Program-made: the position numbers and the translations under genes
Part shown: one piece after another, positions 8,191-17,492 of the stretch
Position numbering within the stretch: the stretch's first letter is position 1
Layout: the number at the start of each line of letters is the position of its first letter
Source of the DNA: Sphingomonas gei
Lineage (GTDB): Bacteria > Pseudomonadota > Alphaproteobacteria > Sphingomonadales > Sphingomonadaceae
Length of the DNA: 64,000 nucleotides
Assembly: GCF_004792685.1 (NCBI RefSeq)
Contig: NZ_SRXT01000008.1
Coordinates: 62,001-126,000 of the forward strand
Direction of reading: 5' to 3'
The notes under the pieces: model-generated
Seen by the model: only the letters and a program-made list of their open reading frames with translations
The model's database searches: none
What the model was told of the DNA's origin: nothing

Positions 8191-10137
8191 ATGCTCAATT
8201 TCTTCCGCCGCTTCACCAAGTCGCGCTTCGGCCTGATCGTGGTGTTCGTGTTCCTCGCGGTGATCGCGCTCGCTTTCGCCGCGGGCGACATCACCGGGAT
8301 TCAGGCGAATGGCGGCGGCGGGGGCGGTGGCGGCATCGTCGCGAAGGTGGGCAAGCACGAGATCACCGATCGCGAGGTTCGTGAGCGGATCGACCTGTTC
8401 CTGCGCAACCTGCAGCGCGACGGACAGAATGTGACGATGGAGCAGTTTCTCGCCCAGGGCGGGCTCGAGCTGGCGGTGGACGAGATGATCAACGGCGCGG
8501 CGATGGTCGAGTTCGCGCAGCAATCGGGGATGCAGGTCAGCAAGAAGCTGATCGACGGCGAGATCGCCAGCAACCCGGCATTCCTCGGGCTCGACGGCAA
8601 GTTCAGCCAGAAGCAGTTCGAGGAGCTGCTCTCGCAGAATCGCATCTCGCCGATAACCTTCCGCGAGCAGATGACCAACGAACGCTACGCCAATTGGCTG
8701 GTCAACCGCGCCACGCTCGGCAGCCAGATCCCCGAAGGCGTCGTCCTGCCTTACGCCTCGCTGCTGCTCGAGCGCCGCACCGGCATCGTCGGCCTCGTCT
8801 CGACGATCGCGATGGATCCGGGCCCGGATCCCGACGACAAGGTCCTGACCGCCTGGTACAACAGCAAGCGCGCGCGCTACATGGTCCCCGAGCGCCGAAT
8901 CCTCCGCTACGCGATGGTCAAGCCGGATACACTCAAGACACGCACCGCCGCCACCGAGGCCGAGATCGCCGAGGCGTACAAAAAGGCCGGCAATCGCTTC
9001 GCCGCCACCCAGAAGCGGACGATCGAGCTGGTCACCGCGCTCGACCAGAATATTGCTGGACAAGTCGCCGCCAAGGCGAAGGCCGGCGGGCTGACCGCCG
9101 CTGCGACCGCTGCAGGTCTGGAAGCGCGCACGCTGACCGCGCTCGAAAAGCCGGCGGTGGTGACACAAGTCTCGCAGGCCTTCGCCGACGCAGCCTTCGC
9201 CGCGGCGCCGGATGCGCTGGTCGGCCCGGTCAAGGTCGGGCCGAGCTGGCTCGTCTACCGCGTCACCAAGGTCGAGGAGGTCGCGGCCAGGACGCTCGAT
9301 CAGGCCCGCCCCGAACTCGCCACCGAGATCGCCGCGCGCAAGCTGGCCGAGGCGATCGCCGCTCTGCGCCAGTCGATCGACGACGGCGTCGGCGACGGCA
9401 AGACCTTCGACGAGGCGGTGGCCGACGCCAAGCTCGCCGCCGAGCGCAGCCCCGCGCTCACTGCCGCCGGCGCCAACCCCGACGATCCCGCCTTCAAGCC
9501 CGATCCGGCGATCACCGCAGTGATGCGCGCCGGCTTCGCGGTCGAACAGGCCGGCGACGAACCGCAGGTGGTTCCCGTCGCCGAGGATGGCAGCTTCGCA
9601 TTGGTCGCGCTCGAGCGGATCGTCCCCGCCGCGCCGCGCCCGCTCGCGCAGGTCCGCGATCGCGTCGTGAAGGACTATCTCGTCGATCAGGCGCTGATCA
9701 AGGCCCGCGCCGTCGCCACCGCGATGATCGCCAAGCTCGAAAAGGGCGTGCCGATGCAGCAGGCGCTGGCCGAGGCCGGAGTGACCAAGGGCCCGCCGCC
9801 CAAGCCGTTCGACTTCAAGCGCCAGGATGTGCTCGGCCCGAACATGGCGCCCTATCTCCAGATGGCGTTCAGCATGGCGCCGAAAAAGGCCAAGCTGGTC
9901 GAAGGGCCCAATCGCGAAGGCTATTATGTGGTCTATGTCGATACGATCGAAGAGCACAGCGCCGCGAGCGATCCGGCCGCGATCCAGCGGGTGCGCGGCG
10001 GCATCGCCCCGCAGATCGGCCCCGAATTCGCGCGCCAGTTCATTGGGTCGATCCGCAACCACCTCAAGGTGACGCGCAACGAAAAGGCGATCGCCCAGTT
10101 GCGTGCCGAACTGACTCGCTCGGGCTCGGCCCGCTGA
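8191..10137 (+). CDS. ppiD: PpiD-type periplasmic peptidyl-prolyl isomerase/chaperone
   Basis: This 648-residue protein assists folding of outer membrane and secreted proteins from the periplasmic face of the inner membrane. A basic start (FFRRFTKSRFG) leads into one hydrophobic anchor at about residues 13-32, then a run of eight glycines and a SurA-like N-terminal chaperone domain (about 50-200). A parvulin-type rotamase region lies near residues 260-385, and a SurA-like C-terminal part follows. The stop at 10135-10137 precedes the GTG start of trpE by one base, so the two genes are co-transcribed and probably translationally coupled. Confidence 0.92.
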   Translation: MLNFFRRFTKSRFGLIVVFVFLAVIALAFAAGDITGIQANGGGGGGGGIVAKVGKHEITDREVRERIDLFLRNLQRDGQNVTMEQFLAQGGLELAVDEMINGAAMVEFAQQSGMQVSKKLIDGEIASNPAFLGLDGKFSQKQFEELLSQNRISPITFREQMTNERYANWLVNRATLGSQIPEGVVLPYASLLLERRTGIVGLVSTIAMDPGPDPDDKVLTAWYNSKRARYMVPERRILRYAMVKPDTLKTRTAATEAEIAEAYKKAGNRFAATQKRTIELVTALDQNIAGQVAAKAKAGGLTAAATAAGLEARTLTALEKPAVVTQVSQAFADAAFAAAPDALVGPVKVGPSWLVYRVTKVEEVAARTLDQARPELATEIAARKLAEAIAALRQSIDDGVGDGKTFDEAVADAKLAAERSPALTAAGANPDDPAFKPDPAITAVMRAGFAVEQAGDEPQVVPVAEDGSFALVALERIVPAAPRPLAQVRDRVVKDYLVDQALIKARAVATAMIAKLEKGVPMQQALAEAGVTKGPPPKPFDFKRQDVLGPNMAPYLQMAFSMAPKKAKLVEGPNREGYYVVYVDTIEEHSAASDPAAIQRVRGGIAPQIGPEFARQFIGSIRNHLKVTRNEKAIAQLRAELTRSGSAR

Positions 10138-10138
10138 A

Positions 10139-11644
10139 GTGACCGAAGGCGTCGCAGCCGCACGGGCGGCGCTCGCCGCCGGCCGGCCCGCTCTGCTCTG
10201 GCGCCGCCAGGTCGCGGACACCGAGACTCCGGTGGCCGCGGCGCTCAAGCTGATCGAGCCCGGCCGCGGCGACTTCCTGCTCGAATCGGTCGAGGGCGGC
10301 TCGGTCCGCGGCCGCCACAGCCTGATCGGCCTCGCCCCCGACCTCGTCTTTAGCGCAACCGGCGCCGAGGCAGCGATCAACCCGCGCTGGCTGAGCGACC
10401 GGGAGGCTTTCACCCCCTGCCCCGAACCGGCGCTCGAAGCGCTGCGCGGTCTCGTCCAGAGCTGCCGGATGGATGTGCCGAGCGAACTTCCGCGCGCGCT
10501 CGCCTGCCTCGTCGGCTATTTCAGCTACGAGACCGTGGGCCTCGTCGAGAAGCTGCCGCGACCGCCGGCAAACCCGATCGGCGTGCCCGACATGATGTTC
10601 GTGCGGCCGACGGTGATCCTGATCTTCGACCGGCTCGCCGACACCCTGTTCCTCGTCGCCCCGGTCTGGCCCGATGCTGGCCGTGACCCCGCCGCGCTGA
10701 TCCAGGCCGCCGCGGAACGCATCGACGCGACTGCCGCGCGTCTCGCGACCGCGCCGCTTCCGGCGCCGGTCCGCGCCGATCCGGCGGAAGTCGCGCTGAC
10801 GCCGGTGCTCGAGCCGGGCCGCTATGGCGCGATGGTCGGGCGCGCCAAGGACTATATCGCGGCGGGCGACATCTTCCAGGTCGTGCTCGCCCAGCGCTTC
10901 ACCACGCCCTTCGCGCTGCCGCCATTCGAACTCTATCGCGCGCTCCGCCGCGTGAACCCGTCGCCGTTCCTCTACCATCTCGACTTGCCGGGCTTCGCGC
11001 TCACTGGATCGAGTCCCGAAATCCTCGTCCGCGCCCGCGACGGCGAAATCACCATCCGCCCGATCGCCGGCACCCGCCCGCGCGGCAACACCGCCGCCGA
11101 GGACGAAGCCAACCGCGCCAGCCTGCTCGCCGATCCCAAGGAACGCGCCGAGCATCTGATGCTGCTCGATCTCGGCCGCAACGATGTCGGCCGCGCCGCC
11201 GCCGCAGGCAGCGTCCGCGTCACCGACAGCTATACCGTCGAATTCTACAGCCACGTGATGCACATCGTCTCGAACGTGGTCGGCACGCTGCGCCCCGGCA
11301 GCGACGCGCTCGACGCCTTGTTCGCCGGCTTCCCTGCCGGAACCGTCAGCGGCGCGCCGAAGGTCCGTGCCTGCCAGATCATCGCCGAGCTCGAACAGGA
11401 AACGCGCGGCCCCTATGCCGGCGGCGTCGGCTATTTCTCGCCCGACGGGTCGATGGACAGCTGCATCGTGCTGCGCACCGCGTTGGTCAAGGACGGCGTG
11501 ATGCACGTCCAGGCCGGCGCCGGCATCGTCGCCGATTCGGATCCGGCCTCCGAGCAGCGCGAATGCGAAGCCAAGGCCGGCGCGCTCTTCGCCGCCGCGC
11601 GCGAAGCCGTGGCGCGGGCCCGCGAAGCAGGCTTCGGGCAATAG
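10139..11644 (+). CDS. trpE: Anthranilate synthase component I
   Basis: The product forms anthranilate from chorismate with ammonia supplied by TrpG, the first committed step to tryptophan. At 501 residues it has standard length. The feedback-sensing LLESVEGG motif is near residue 40, so tryptophan inhibition is expected. The chorismate-binding core covers about 230-490 with TGSSPEILVR, IAGTRPRG, HLMLLDLGRNDVGR and AGTVSGAPK. Translation begins at GTG, one base after the ppiD stop. trpG lies 680 bases downstream on the same strand, beyond a repeat element and a small opposite-strand gene. Confidence 0.97.
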   Translation: MTEGVAAARAALAAGRPALLWRRQVADTETPVAAALKLIEPGRGDFLLESVEGGSVRGRHSLIGLAPDLVFSATGAEAAINPRWLSDREAFTPCPEPALEALRGLVQSCRMDVPSELPRALACLVGYFSYETVGLVEKLPRPPANPIGVPDMMFVRPTVILIFDRLADTLFLVAPVWPDAGRDPAALIQAAAERIDATAARLATAPLPAPVRADPAEVALTPVLEPGRYGAMVGRAKDYIAAGDIFQVVLAQRFTTPFALPPFELYRALRRVNPSPFLYHLDLPGFALTGSSPEILVRARDGEITIRPIAGTRPRGNTAAEDEANRASLLADPKERAEHLMLLDLGRNDVGRAAAAGSVRVTDSYTVEFYSHVMHIVSNVVGTLRPGSDALDALFAGFPAGTVSGAPKVRACQIIAELEQETRGPYAGGVGYFSPDGSMDSCIVLRTALVKDGVMHVQAGAGIVADSDPASEQRECEAKAGALFAAAREAVARAREAGFGQ

Positions 11645-11650
11645 GTCGAA

Positions 11651-11783
11651 AATCCTCCCTCGCGCAGCGGGGGAGGTGGCGCCGCAGGCGACGGAGGGGG
11701 GGCCTCACCGCAAGCGCCTCGCTCGCGGAGACGCCCCCTCCACCACTTCGTGGTCCCCCTCCCCCGCTTCGCGAGGGAGGATT
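11651..11783. repeat. Imperfect inverted intergenic repeat
   Basis: The left arm begins AATCCTCCCTCGCGCAGCGG and the right arm ends CCGCTTCGCGAGGGAGGATT. The two are near-perfect reverse complements flanking a less conserved centre. The element lies just after the trpE stop, between genes that converge from the two strands. It resembles the REP-like palindromic elements common in sphingomonad genomes and may also act as a transcript-end hairpin. Confidence 0.7.
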
Positions 11784-11786
11784 CGC

Positions 11787-12200
11787 TCAATCCTGCGGCG
11801 CGGTGGTCCGCGCGGCCTTGGCCTTCTGGTCCAGCCGCTCCTGATACCATTGCCGGATTGCCGCGCGGCTGCACCCGGTCTGGCCGCCGGAGCCCACCGG
11901 CGAGCAGCTGTTGGGCAGCCCGGCGCGGTTGAATTCCTCGACGCTCTCGACTCGGTTGGTCCATGCCTGGGCCGCGGCACCTTCGTCGGGCTGGTTCCGG
12001 AAGCGCTTGGGGATGCGATACGGCGAATCGCCGGCATCGGCGCACACCACCACTTCCTCGGGACTCTGCGCCGGCGGGCATTTCTCGTCGCCATAGAGCA
12101 GGATCGAGCGCACCCGCTTGGGCGGTCCGTCCTTCGTGCCGGCGTCCTGCGCGGCGGCGGGGCCAGCCACCAGCACGGCTAAGAGCAAGATGGAACGCAT
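11787..12200 (-). CDS. Hypothetical periplasmic protein
   Basis: This 137-residue protein has a clean signal peptide (MRSILLLAVLVAGPAAAQDA, cleavage after AAA or AQ). Three or four cysteines in the mature part suggest disulfides in the periplasm (KCPP, VVCAD, NSCSP, TGCSR). I chose the ATG at 12200 because AAGGAG precedes it and the signal peptide starts there; the frame itself is open further upstream. It lies between trpE and trpG on the opposite strand. I do not recognise a named family. The pattern, with a conserved YGDEKCP motif, looks like a small sphingomonad secreted protein of unknown role. Confidence 0.75.
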   Translation of the reverse strand: MRSILLLAVLVAGPAAAQDAGTKDGPPKRVRSILLYGDEKCPPAQSPEEVVVCADAGDSPYRIPKRFRNQPDEGAAAQAWTNRVESVEEFNRAGLPNSCSPVGSGGQTGCSRAAIRQWYQERLDQKAKAARTTAPQD

Positions 12201-12324
12201 GGAAACTCCTTGAACAATACGACGCCTCTGCGCGCCCGTCGTTGCCGGCCCAGTGTGGCCGCGCCAAGGCAAAACTGGGCCAAGGCAATTGTGAGAAAGC
12301 GCGAAACGCCTTAACCGGACCTGC

Positions 12325-12909
12325 ATGATCCTCGTTCTCGACAATTATGACAGCTTCACCTGGAACCTCGTCCATTATCTGATGGAGCTGGGTGCCGAAG
12401 TGCAGGTCGTCCGCAACGATGCGCTCACCGCGCGCGACGCGATCGCCAGCAACGCCCAGGCCTTCCTGATCTCGCCGGGTCCGTGCACGCCGAACGAAGC
12501 CGGGATCAGCCTCGACTTGGTTGCCGCCTGCGCAGAGCTGCACAAACCGTTGCTCGGCGTCTGCTTGGGCCATCAGGCGATCGGCCAGCATTTCGGCGGA
12601 CAGGTGGTGCGCGGCGGGCTGATGCACGGCAAGACCTGCCCGGTCACGCATGACGGCACCGGCCTGTTCGAGGGCCTCCCCTCGCCCTTCACCGCGACTC
12701 GCTATCACTCGCTGATCGTCAGCGACATTCCGGCCGACCTGGTCGTCAACGCCACCGCCGACGACGGCTCGGTAATGGGCTTCCGCCACCGCGAGCTGCC
12801 GATCCACGGGGTGCAGTTCCACCCCGAAAGCATCGCCACCGAACACGGCCATGCGATGCTGGCCAACTTCCTGCGGCTGGCGGGGATCGAGGCAAAGGCG
12901 CTCGCCTGA
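12325..12909 (+). CDS. trpG: Anthranilate synthase component II (glutamine amidotransferase)
   Basis: The product releases ammonia from glutamine for TrpE, and in some bacteria also for PabB. It is a 194-residue class I amidotransferase. The nucleophile is Cys80 in [10 protein letters not shown], and the His-Glu pair is in VQFHPESI. The oxyanion segment [11 protein letters not shown] is present. No second folate-pathway copy is visible in the window. trpD does not follow directly; about 1.2 kb with two opposite-strand membrane-protein genes intervenes. Confidence 0.96.
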   Translation: MILVLDNYDSFTWNLVHYLMELGAEVQVVRNDALTARDAIASNAQAFLISPGPCTPNEAGISLDLVAACAELHKPLLGVCLGHQAIGQHFGGQVVRGGLMHGKTCPVTHDGTGLFEGLPSPFTATRYHSLIVSDIPADLVVNATADDGSVMGFRHRELPIHGVQFHPESIATEHGHAMLANFLRLAGIEAKALA

Positions 12910-12935
12910 GGCGGCTATTGGGTGGGAAGCGGACG

Positions 12936-13169
12936 CTACCCTCCCGCCAATACCCTCTTGATCGTTTGGGCGAGCAGAAAGACCAAACTTGCCACTACGG
13001 TCAGCAGCGCGATTAGCGCCAGCAACCTTGCAGCCGTGCTTACATCCGAGACCCCCATCGACATGGCGAGGACGAAGAGTGCGAAGCTCGCGGGTATCCA
13101 GAGGACGGCTACCGCGACCACCACGCCCACCAGCCAAGCTACCGGCGGACTCCACCTACTCTGCTTCAT
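12936..13169 (-). CDS. Hypothetical small two-helix membrane protein
   Basis: This 77-residue protein has two strongly hydrophobic segments at about residues 12-36 and 47-68, with short polar ends (MKQSRWSPP and IKRVLAGG). No family is recognised. It lies on the opposite strand between trpG and trpD, in tandem with another small membrane-protein gene. A diverged intergenic motif sits just beyond its stop codon and another copy upstream of its start. Confidence 0.55.
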   Translation of the reverse strand: MKQSRWSPPVAWLVGVVVAVAVLWIPASFALFVLAMSMGVSDVSTAARLLALIALLTVVASLVFLLAQTIKRVLAGG

Positions 13170-13312
13170 CGTCTAGCGGCCTCTTCCACAGCCTCGAATA
13201 TCGAGCACCCCGGATGTCTGCAACTGGCGCGCTTCCTGCCAGTCCGCTTCTCGCATCCGCTCTGCCGCGCGCGAATGTCCGAGATTTGGGTGGAAGCGGA
13301 CGTTTCCACAAA

Positions 13313-13660
13313 TCAGACCAGTGGCTCGGATCGCTCATAGTGAATTGTCCAGATCGCTCCCAAAGCGGTAACACCAACCCACATGATTGCGCTCATCGTC
13401 ACATCTCCGCCCCAACTTGCGACTTGAACGACGAGGAACAGGAACAAGAGTGCCGAGCCAAGGGCCAGCCTGATAAATGATCGAGCGGGCCGCTGCGCTC
13501 GCGTTTCGTTCAGCCAAAGCCCAACGCCGAAGGCACAAAGCACGACCGCATCGGTCACTGACCGGAACGATAGGCCCACGGTTGCGAAGAACATGACAGC
13601 AAGCCAAACCGGGAAATACCACGTCCGCCCTTTGGCCCCGCTCCGCTGTTTGCGCTCCAT
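13313..13660 (-). CDS. Hypothetical small multi-helix membrane protein
   Basis: This 115-residue protein starts with a basic stretch (MERKQRSGAKGR) followed by about four hydrophobic segments at residues 16-32, 36-50, 63-82 and 88-104. The frame is open further upstream, but the ATG at 13660 gives a sensible membrane protein start and the upstream residues look non-coding. No family is recognised. Together with the preceding small membrane-protein gene it forms an opposite-strand pair separating trpG from trpD. Confidence 0.55.
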   Translation of the reverse strand: MERKQRSGAKGRTWYFPVWLAVMFFATVGLSFRSVTDAVVLCAFGVGLWLNETRAQRPARSFIRLALGSALLFLFLVVQVASWGGDVTMSAIMWVGVTALGAIWTIHYERSEPLV

Positions 13661-14127
13661 CCGACGACCATGCCACGACTTCGTGACGTCCGCTATTGGG
13701 GCGAAAGCAGACTTCGCAAATCCGCTGGCAAAATAGGATTTGTTCTGCTTACGTTTCAAGCATGCGTGCGCCGCCAACCCTCCTTCCTTCACCCGCGGGC
13801 GTCGGTGCCGCGTGGTCGCCGCGCTGGTGCCGCGTTGCTGGCGCGTCGGCGGCGCGCGGCTGGCGCGGGCGTGGCGCGCGTGCGACGCGCGCATGGCGCG
13901 TGGCTGCCGCCTTCCTGCCGCTTCCCAGGCGCGTTGGTGGCGCGAACCCGCCGCTTCCGGCGAAAAACCCGCTATCGAGTCAAGCGAGTCAACCGCGCCG
14001 GACTCGCGTCCGCATTCGCCTTCCTCAAAGGATCCGGGAGCGGGTCCATAACCCCGCGCAGCCTGGCTCGCCCGTCCGCCGGCAGGATTTGCTCGACTCA
14101 TGGCCGCCCGGCCGGAATAGAGGCCGC
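13661..14127. other. Gene-free stretch with TGGCGCG-rich tract
   Basis: No gene is supported in these 467 bases before trpD. Positions 13692-13712 carry a diverged copy of an intergenic motif also seen at 12914 and 13284. Between about 13800 and 13945 the heptamer TGGCGCG occurs five times in a very GC-rich, low-complexity run. Open frames exist here but their compositions are Arg/Ala-rich and non-protein-like. The trpD promoter, if trpD is not read from trpG, must be here. Confidence 0.5.
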
Positions 14128-15123
14128 GTGACTGTCTCGACGCTCCTCCCCGACCCGTCCTCGCCGCTCGCCCGCGAGACCGCCGCGCAAGCCTTTGCCG
14201 ATATCCTCGACGGCAGCGTCCCCGAGCAAGCGATCGAGGCCTTCCTGATCGCGCTCAGCCTCCGCGGCGAGACCAGCATCGAGATCGCCGAGGCCGCGCG
14301 GGCGATGCGCAACCGGTTGATCCCGATCGCCGCGCCGCAGGGCGCGATCGACGTCTGCGGCACCGGCGGCGACGGCCATCACACGCTCAACGTCTCGACC
14401 GCGGTGAGCCTCGTCGTCGCGGCGTGCGGCGTGCCCGTCGCCAAGCACGGCAATCGCGCCGCCTCGTCCCAGGCCGGCGCCGCCGACACGCTCGAGGCCT
14501 TGGGCCTCGACCTCGATCGCGCCGCCGCGCGCGCCGAGGAGAGCCTGCACGAGCTGGGCATCGCCTTCCTGTTCGCCCAGCATCACCATCCGGCGCTGGC
14601 GCGGATCGGGCCGCTGCGCCGCCGCATCGGCCGGCGGACGATCTTCAACCTGATGGGCCCGCTCGCCAATCCGGCGCACGTCACGCGCCAGCTGATCGGC
14701 ATCGCCCGCCCCGATTACGCACCGATCTATGCCGAGGCCTTGCTCCAGCTCGGCTCGGAGGCAGCCGCGGTCGTCTCGGGCGAAGAGAGCCTCGACGAGC
14801 TGTCCACCGCAGGCGCCAGCATCCTGGTCAATGTCGGCAGCGCGCGCCTGCCGACGCGCATCACCCCCGAGGATGCCGGCCTGCCGCGCCATCCGCTCGC
14901 CGCGATCCGCGGCGGTGACCCCGAATATAACGCGCTCGCACTTCGCCGCCTGCTGCTCGGCGAGACCGGCGCCTATCGCGACGCGGTGCTGCTCAACGCC
15001 GCTGCCGCCCTGATGGTCGCCGGCCGCGCCGACAATCTGGTCGACGGAGTCGAGGAAGCCGCCGAGGCGATCGACGCCGGGCTCGCCAATGCGCTGCTCG
15101 ATTGCTGGATCGCCTTCGCATGA
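14128..15123 (+). CDS. trpD: Anthranilate phosphoribosyltransferase
   Basis: The product joins anthranilate to phosphoribosyl pyrophosphate, the second step of tryptophan synthesis. The protein is 331 residues with the family marks: [16 protein letters not shown] for pyrophosphate binding, [15 protein letters not shown] for the anthranilate site, and [10 protein letters not shown] chose the GTG at 14128 over the longer frame upstream because the family starts about 70 residues before the GTGGDG loop. The TGA overlaps the trpC ATG (ATGA), so the two are coupled. Confidence 0.96.
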   Translation: MTVSTLLPDPSSPLARETAAQAFADILDGSVPEQAIEAFLIALSLRGETSIEIAEAARAMRNRLIPIAAPQGAIDVCGTGGDGHHTLNVSTAVSLVVAACGVPVAKHGNRAASSQAGAADTLEALGLDLDRAAARAEESLHELGIAFLFAQHHHPALARIGPLRRRIGRRTIFNLMGPLANPAHVTRQLIGIARPDYAPIYAEALLQLGSEAAAVVSGEESLDELSTAGASILVNVGSARLPTRITPEDAGLPRHPLAAIRGGDPEYNALALRRLLLGETGAYRDAVLLNAAAALMVAGRADNLVDGVEEAAEAIDAGLANALLDCWIAFA

Positions 15124-15899
15124 GCACGATCCTCGACAAGATCCTCGCCACGAAGCGCAGCGAAGTCGCGGCGCGCCGCGCCGCGCCGGCCGCGCCGGTC
15201 GCGCGCGGCGAGCCCTCGCCACCGCGCGGCTTCAAGGCCGCGCTCGATGCGAAGGTCGCGGCAGGCGGCTATGGACTGATCGCCGAGATCAAGAAGGCCA
15301 GCCCCTCCAAAGGCCTGATCCGCGCCGATTTCGATCCGCCCGCGCATGCCAGCGCCTATCAGGCGGGCGGCGCCGCGTGCCTGTCGGTACTCACCGATCA
15401 GGAATATTTCCAGGGGCATGAAGCGTATCTGATCGCGGCGCGCGCAGCGTGCGACCTGCCGGTGATCCGCAAGGACTTCATGGTCGACCCCTGGCAAGTT
15501 GCGGAATCGCGCGCGATCGGAGCCGATGCGATTCTGATCATCGTCGCCGCGCTCGACGACGGCCCGATGGCGGAGATCGAAGCCGCCGCCATCGCGCTCG
15601 ACATGGACGTGCTCGTCGAGGTCCACGATGCGCACGAACTCGAGCGCGCACTCCGCCTCAGGTCGCGGCTGATCGGGGTGAACAATCGCAACCTGAAGAC
15701 GTTCGAAGTCGATCTTCAGAAAACCTACGAACTCGTCCGCCGCGCACCGAAGGATTGCACCTTCGTCGCCGAGTCCGGCCTGACCAGCCGCGCCGATCTC
15801 GACGCGATGGCCGAGCACGATATCCGCTGCTTCCTGATCGGCGAGTCGCTGATGCGTCAGGCCGATGTCGAAGCCGCGACCCGGGCGCTGGTCGGATGA
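15120..15899 (+). CDS. trpC: Indole-3-glycerol phosphate synthase
   Basis: The product closes the indole ring, converting carboxyphenylamino-deoxyribulose phosphate to indole-3-glycerol phosphate. It is a 259-residue TIM barrel not fused to TrpF. Catalytic and phosphate-binding motifs are visible: [37 protein letters not shown] and VAESGL. The ATG start overlaps the trpD stop. The TGA at the end overlaps the moaC ATG by two bases, so tryptophan and molybdopterin genes share a transcript. Confidence 0.97.
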   Translation: MSTILDKILATKRSEVAARRAAPAAPVARGEPSPPRGFKAALDAKVAAGGYGLIAEIKKASPSKGLIRADFDPPAHASAYQAGGAACLSVLTDQEYFQGHEAYLIAARAACDLPVIRKDFMVDPWQVAESRAIGADAILIIVAALDDGPMAEIEAAAIALDMDVLVEVHDAHELERALRLRSRLIGVNNRNLKTFEVDLQKTYELVRRAPKDCTFVAESGLTSRADLDAMAEHDIRCFLIGESLMRQADVEAATRALVG

Positions 15900-16363
15900 C
15901 CGAACTCACCCATCTCGACGAATCCGGCGCCGCGCGCATGGTCGATATCGCCGGCAAGCCCGTCACTGCCCGCGAGGCGGTCGCCACTGGCCGCATCACC
16001 ATGTCCCCCGAAGCCGCCGCGGCGATCCGCGCGGGTGCCATCCAGAAAGGCGACGCCCTCGCCACCGCGCGGATCGCCGGGATCATGGCCGCCAAGAGAA
16101 CCGCCGACCTGATCCCGCTCTGCCACCCGTTGCCGCTCACGCGCGTCGCAATCGATCTCGCGCCCGATGCGGCCGGCGTGACGGTCACCGCCACTGCGGC
16201 GACCGAGGGAAAGACCGGGGTCGAGATGGAGGCGCTCACTGCAGCGAGCGTCGCGTTGCTGACTCTCTATGACATGGCCAAGGCGATCGATAAGTCTATG
16301 GTAATAAACGATATTCGCTTGCTCTCCAAGACGGGCGGCAAATCCGGCGACTGGTCGGCCTAA
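15896..16363 (+). CDS. moaC: Cyclic pyranopterin monophosphate synthase
   Basis: With MoaA, the product makes cyclic pyranopterin monophosphate from GTP, the first stage of molybdenum cofactor synthesis. The protein is 155 residues, normal for MoaC. Family motifs are [18 protein letters not shown] and the catalytic [10 protein letters not shown] (Asp and Lys). The start overlaps the trpC stop as ATGA. moaA lies far away at 43.1 kb. The cofactor is needed by the NasA nitrate reductase encoded at the right end. Confidence 0.97.
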   Translation: MTELTHLDESGAARMVDIAGKPVTAREAVATGRITMSPEAAAAIRAGAIQKGDALATARIAGIMAAKRTADLIPLCHPLPLTRVAIDLAPDAAGVTVTATAATEGKTGVEMEALTAASVALLTLYDMAKAIDKSMVINDIRLLSKTGGKSGDWSA

Positions 16364-16482
16364 TTAATTGTCGCACCCGGATTGTCGGCGCGTGATTAGG
16401 GATTTCACAACCGCTTAAATTAACCCGCCTTTCAGCCCCTTTAAGCAATGTCGCCGCCACGACCGAGTGGGAAAAATTGGTG

Positions 16483-17451
16483 ATGATTCAGGCACTCAGG
16501 TCCGCAACGGTGTTTTCGCTGGCGTCGGAGGCGCCGCGTGCGGCGCGGCATCAGCCCGATGCGCAGGCAGCGTTCGACGCCGCTTTTCTCGTCAGCGACT
16601 GCGAGCGCTTTGCCTGCTCGCTCGAGCGGCTGTCGTCGGCGGGAGCGACGCTCCAGATCCACGCGCAGCTCGCCGAGGCTGAGCCGCTGCACCTCGAAAT
16701 GGCCAGCGGACAGACGATCGCCGGCAAGGTCGACTGGTGCGCCGAGGGCGAGATCGGCTTCCTGTTCGACGAACCCATCGACATCATCGGCACGCTCGCA
16801 CGCACGCTGGCGAACCTCCCCTGCGAACGCCGCAACATGCCGCGAGTCGAGATCCAGCAGCTCGTCGCGATCCGGCGCGGCGGCAAGGTCGAGCACGCCC
16901 GCGCGCGCAACATCTCGCAAGGCGGCGCCGGTATCGACACCGGTATCGAGCTCGCGGTCGGCGATGCGGTAACGCTCACCTTCGACTCGCTGCGCCCGCT
17001 CGAAGGAACGGTGCGCTGGGTACAGGACGGCCATGCCGGTATCGCCTTTGGCCAAGAATTGGGATGGCAGACGCTGATGCCGTGGCTGCGCCAGGCCCAG
17101 CGCGTGCAGGCGGCCCCTGCCCCTGCAGCGGCCGCACCGACGCCGGCCAACCCCGGGGGCGGGACCATGATCCCCGACAAACACGCGATCCGCCTCGACG
17201 CGCCGGCCAGCGTCCGCGAAGGCGTGCGCTGGTGGAATGCGCGCGTTCGCGGACTGACCGCGCACCTTGTCGAGCTCGAGACTCAGGCAGTGTTCGCGCC
17301 CGGCGCGCAGCTGTGGGTGTCGCTCCCTGAGATAGGCGGCGGACCGGCCAATGTGATCGAGGCCTTGGGCAACCGCATCCTCTGCGAGTTCCGCCTCCCG
17401 CTCCGCCCACGCCAGCTGAGCCTGGTCTCGGCGAGCCAGGCGCCCCGCTGA
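16483..17451 (+). CDS. PilZ-domain protein, likely two PilZ-like modules
   Basis: This protein of about 322 residues is probably a cyclic-di-GMP receptor. The best PilZ unit is at about residues 110-215: ERRNMPRVEI supplies an RxxxR-like motif and ARNISQGGAGI a variant of the [DN]xSxxG motif. A first beta-rich segment (about 30-105) and a last one (about 230-320, SVREGVRWWNARVRGLT) look like further degenerate PilZ-like folds. TTG, GTG and ATG occur in frame within nine bases; I use the ATG at 16483. It lies between moaC and moeA on the same strand and may be read with them. Output partner unknown. Confidence 0.75.
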   Translation: MIQALRSATVFSLASEAPRAARHQPDAQAAFDAAFLVSDCERFACSLERLSSAGATLQIHAQLAEAEPLHLEMASGQTIAGKVDWCAEGEIGFLFDEPIDIIGTLARTLANLPCERRNMPRVEIQQLVAIRRGGKVEHARARNISQGGAGIDTGIELAVGDAVTLTFDSLRPLEGTVRWVQDGHAGIAFGQELGWQTLMPWLRQAQRVQAAPAPAAAAPTPANPGGGTMIPDKHAIRLDAPASVREGVRWWNARVRGLTAHLVELETQAVFAPGAQLWVSLPEIGGGPANVIEALGNRILCEFRLPLRPRQLSLVSASQAPR

Positions 17452-17492
17452 GCCCTTGCGCCCGCGGCGCTTCCCGGCACAAGGCTGACGCG

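Noticed and set aside
7591-10413. A 940-codon minus-strand open frame opposite ppiD and tpiA
   Set aside because: It is antisense to two clear genes, and its product is an Arg/Asp/Gly-rich composition typical of reverse-strand frames in high-GC DNA.
13740-14051. Plus-strand open frame across the GGCGCG tract before trpD
   Set aside because: Product is low-complexity Arg/Ala/Cys with no domain, and the frame arises from the repeat composition.
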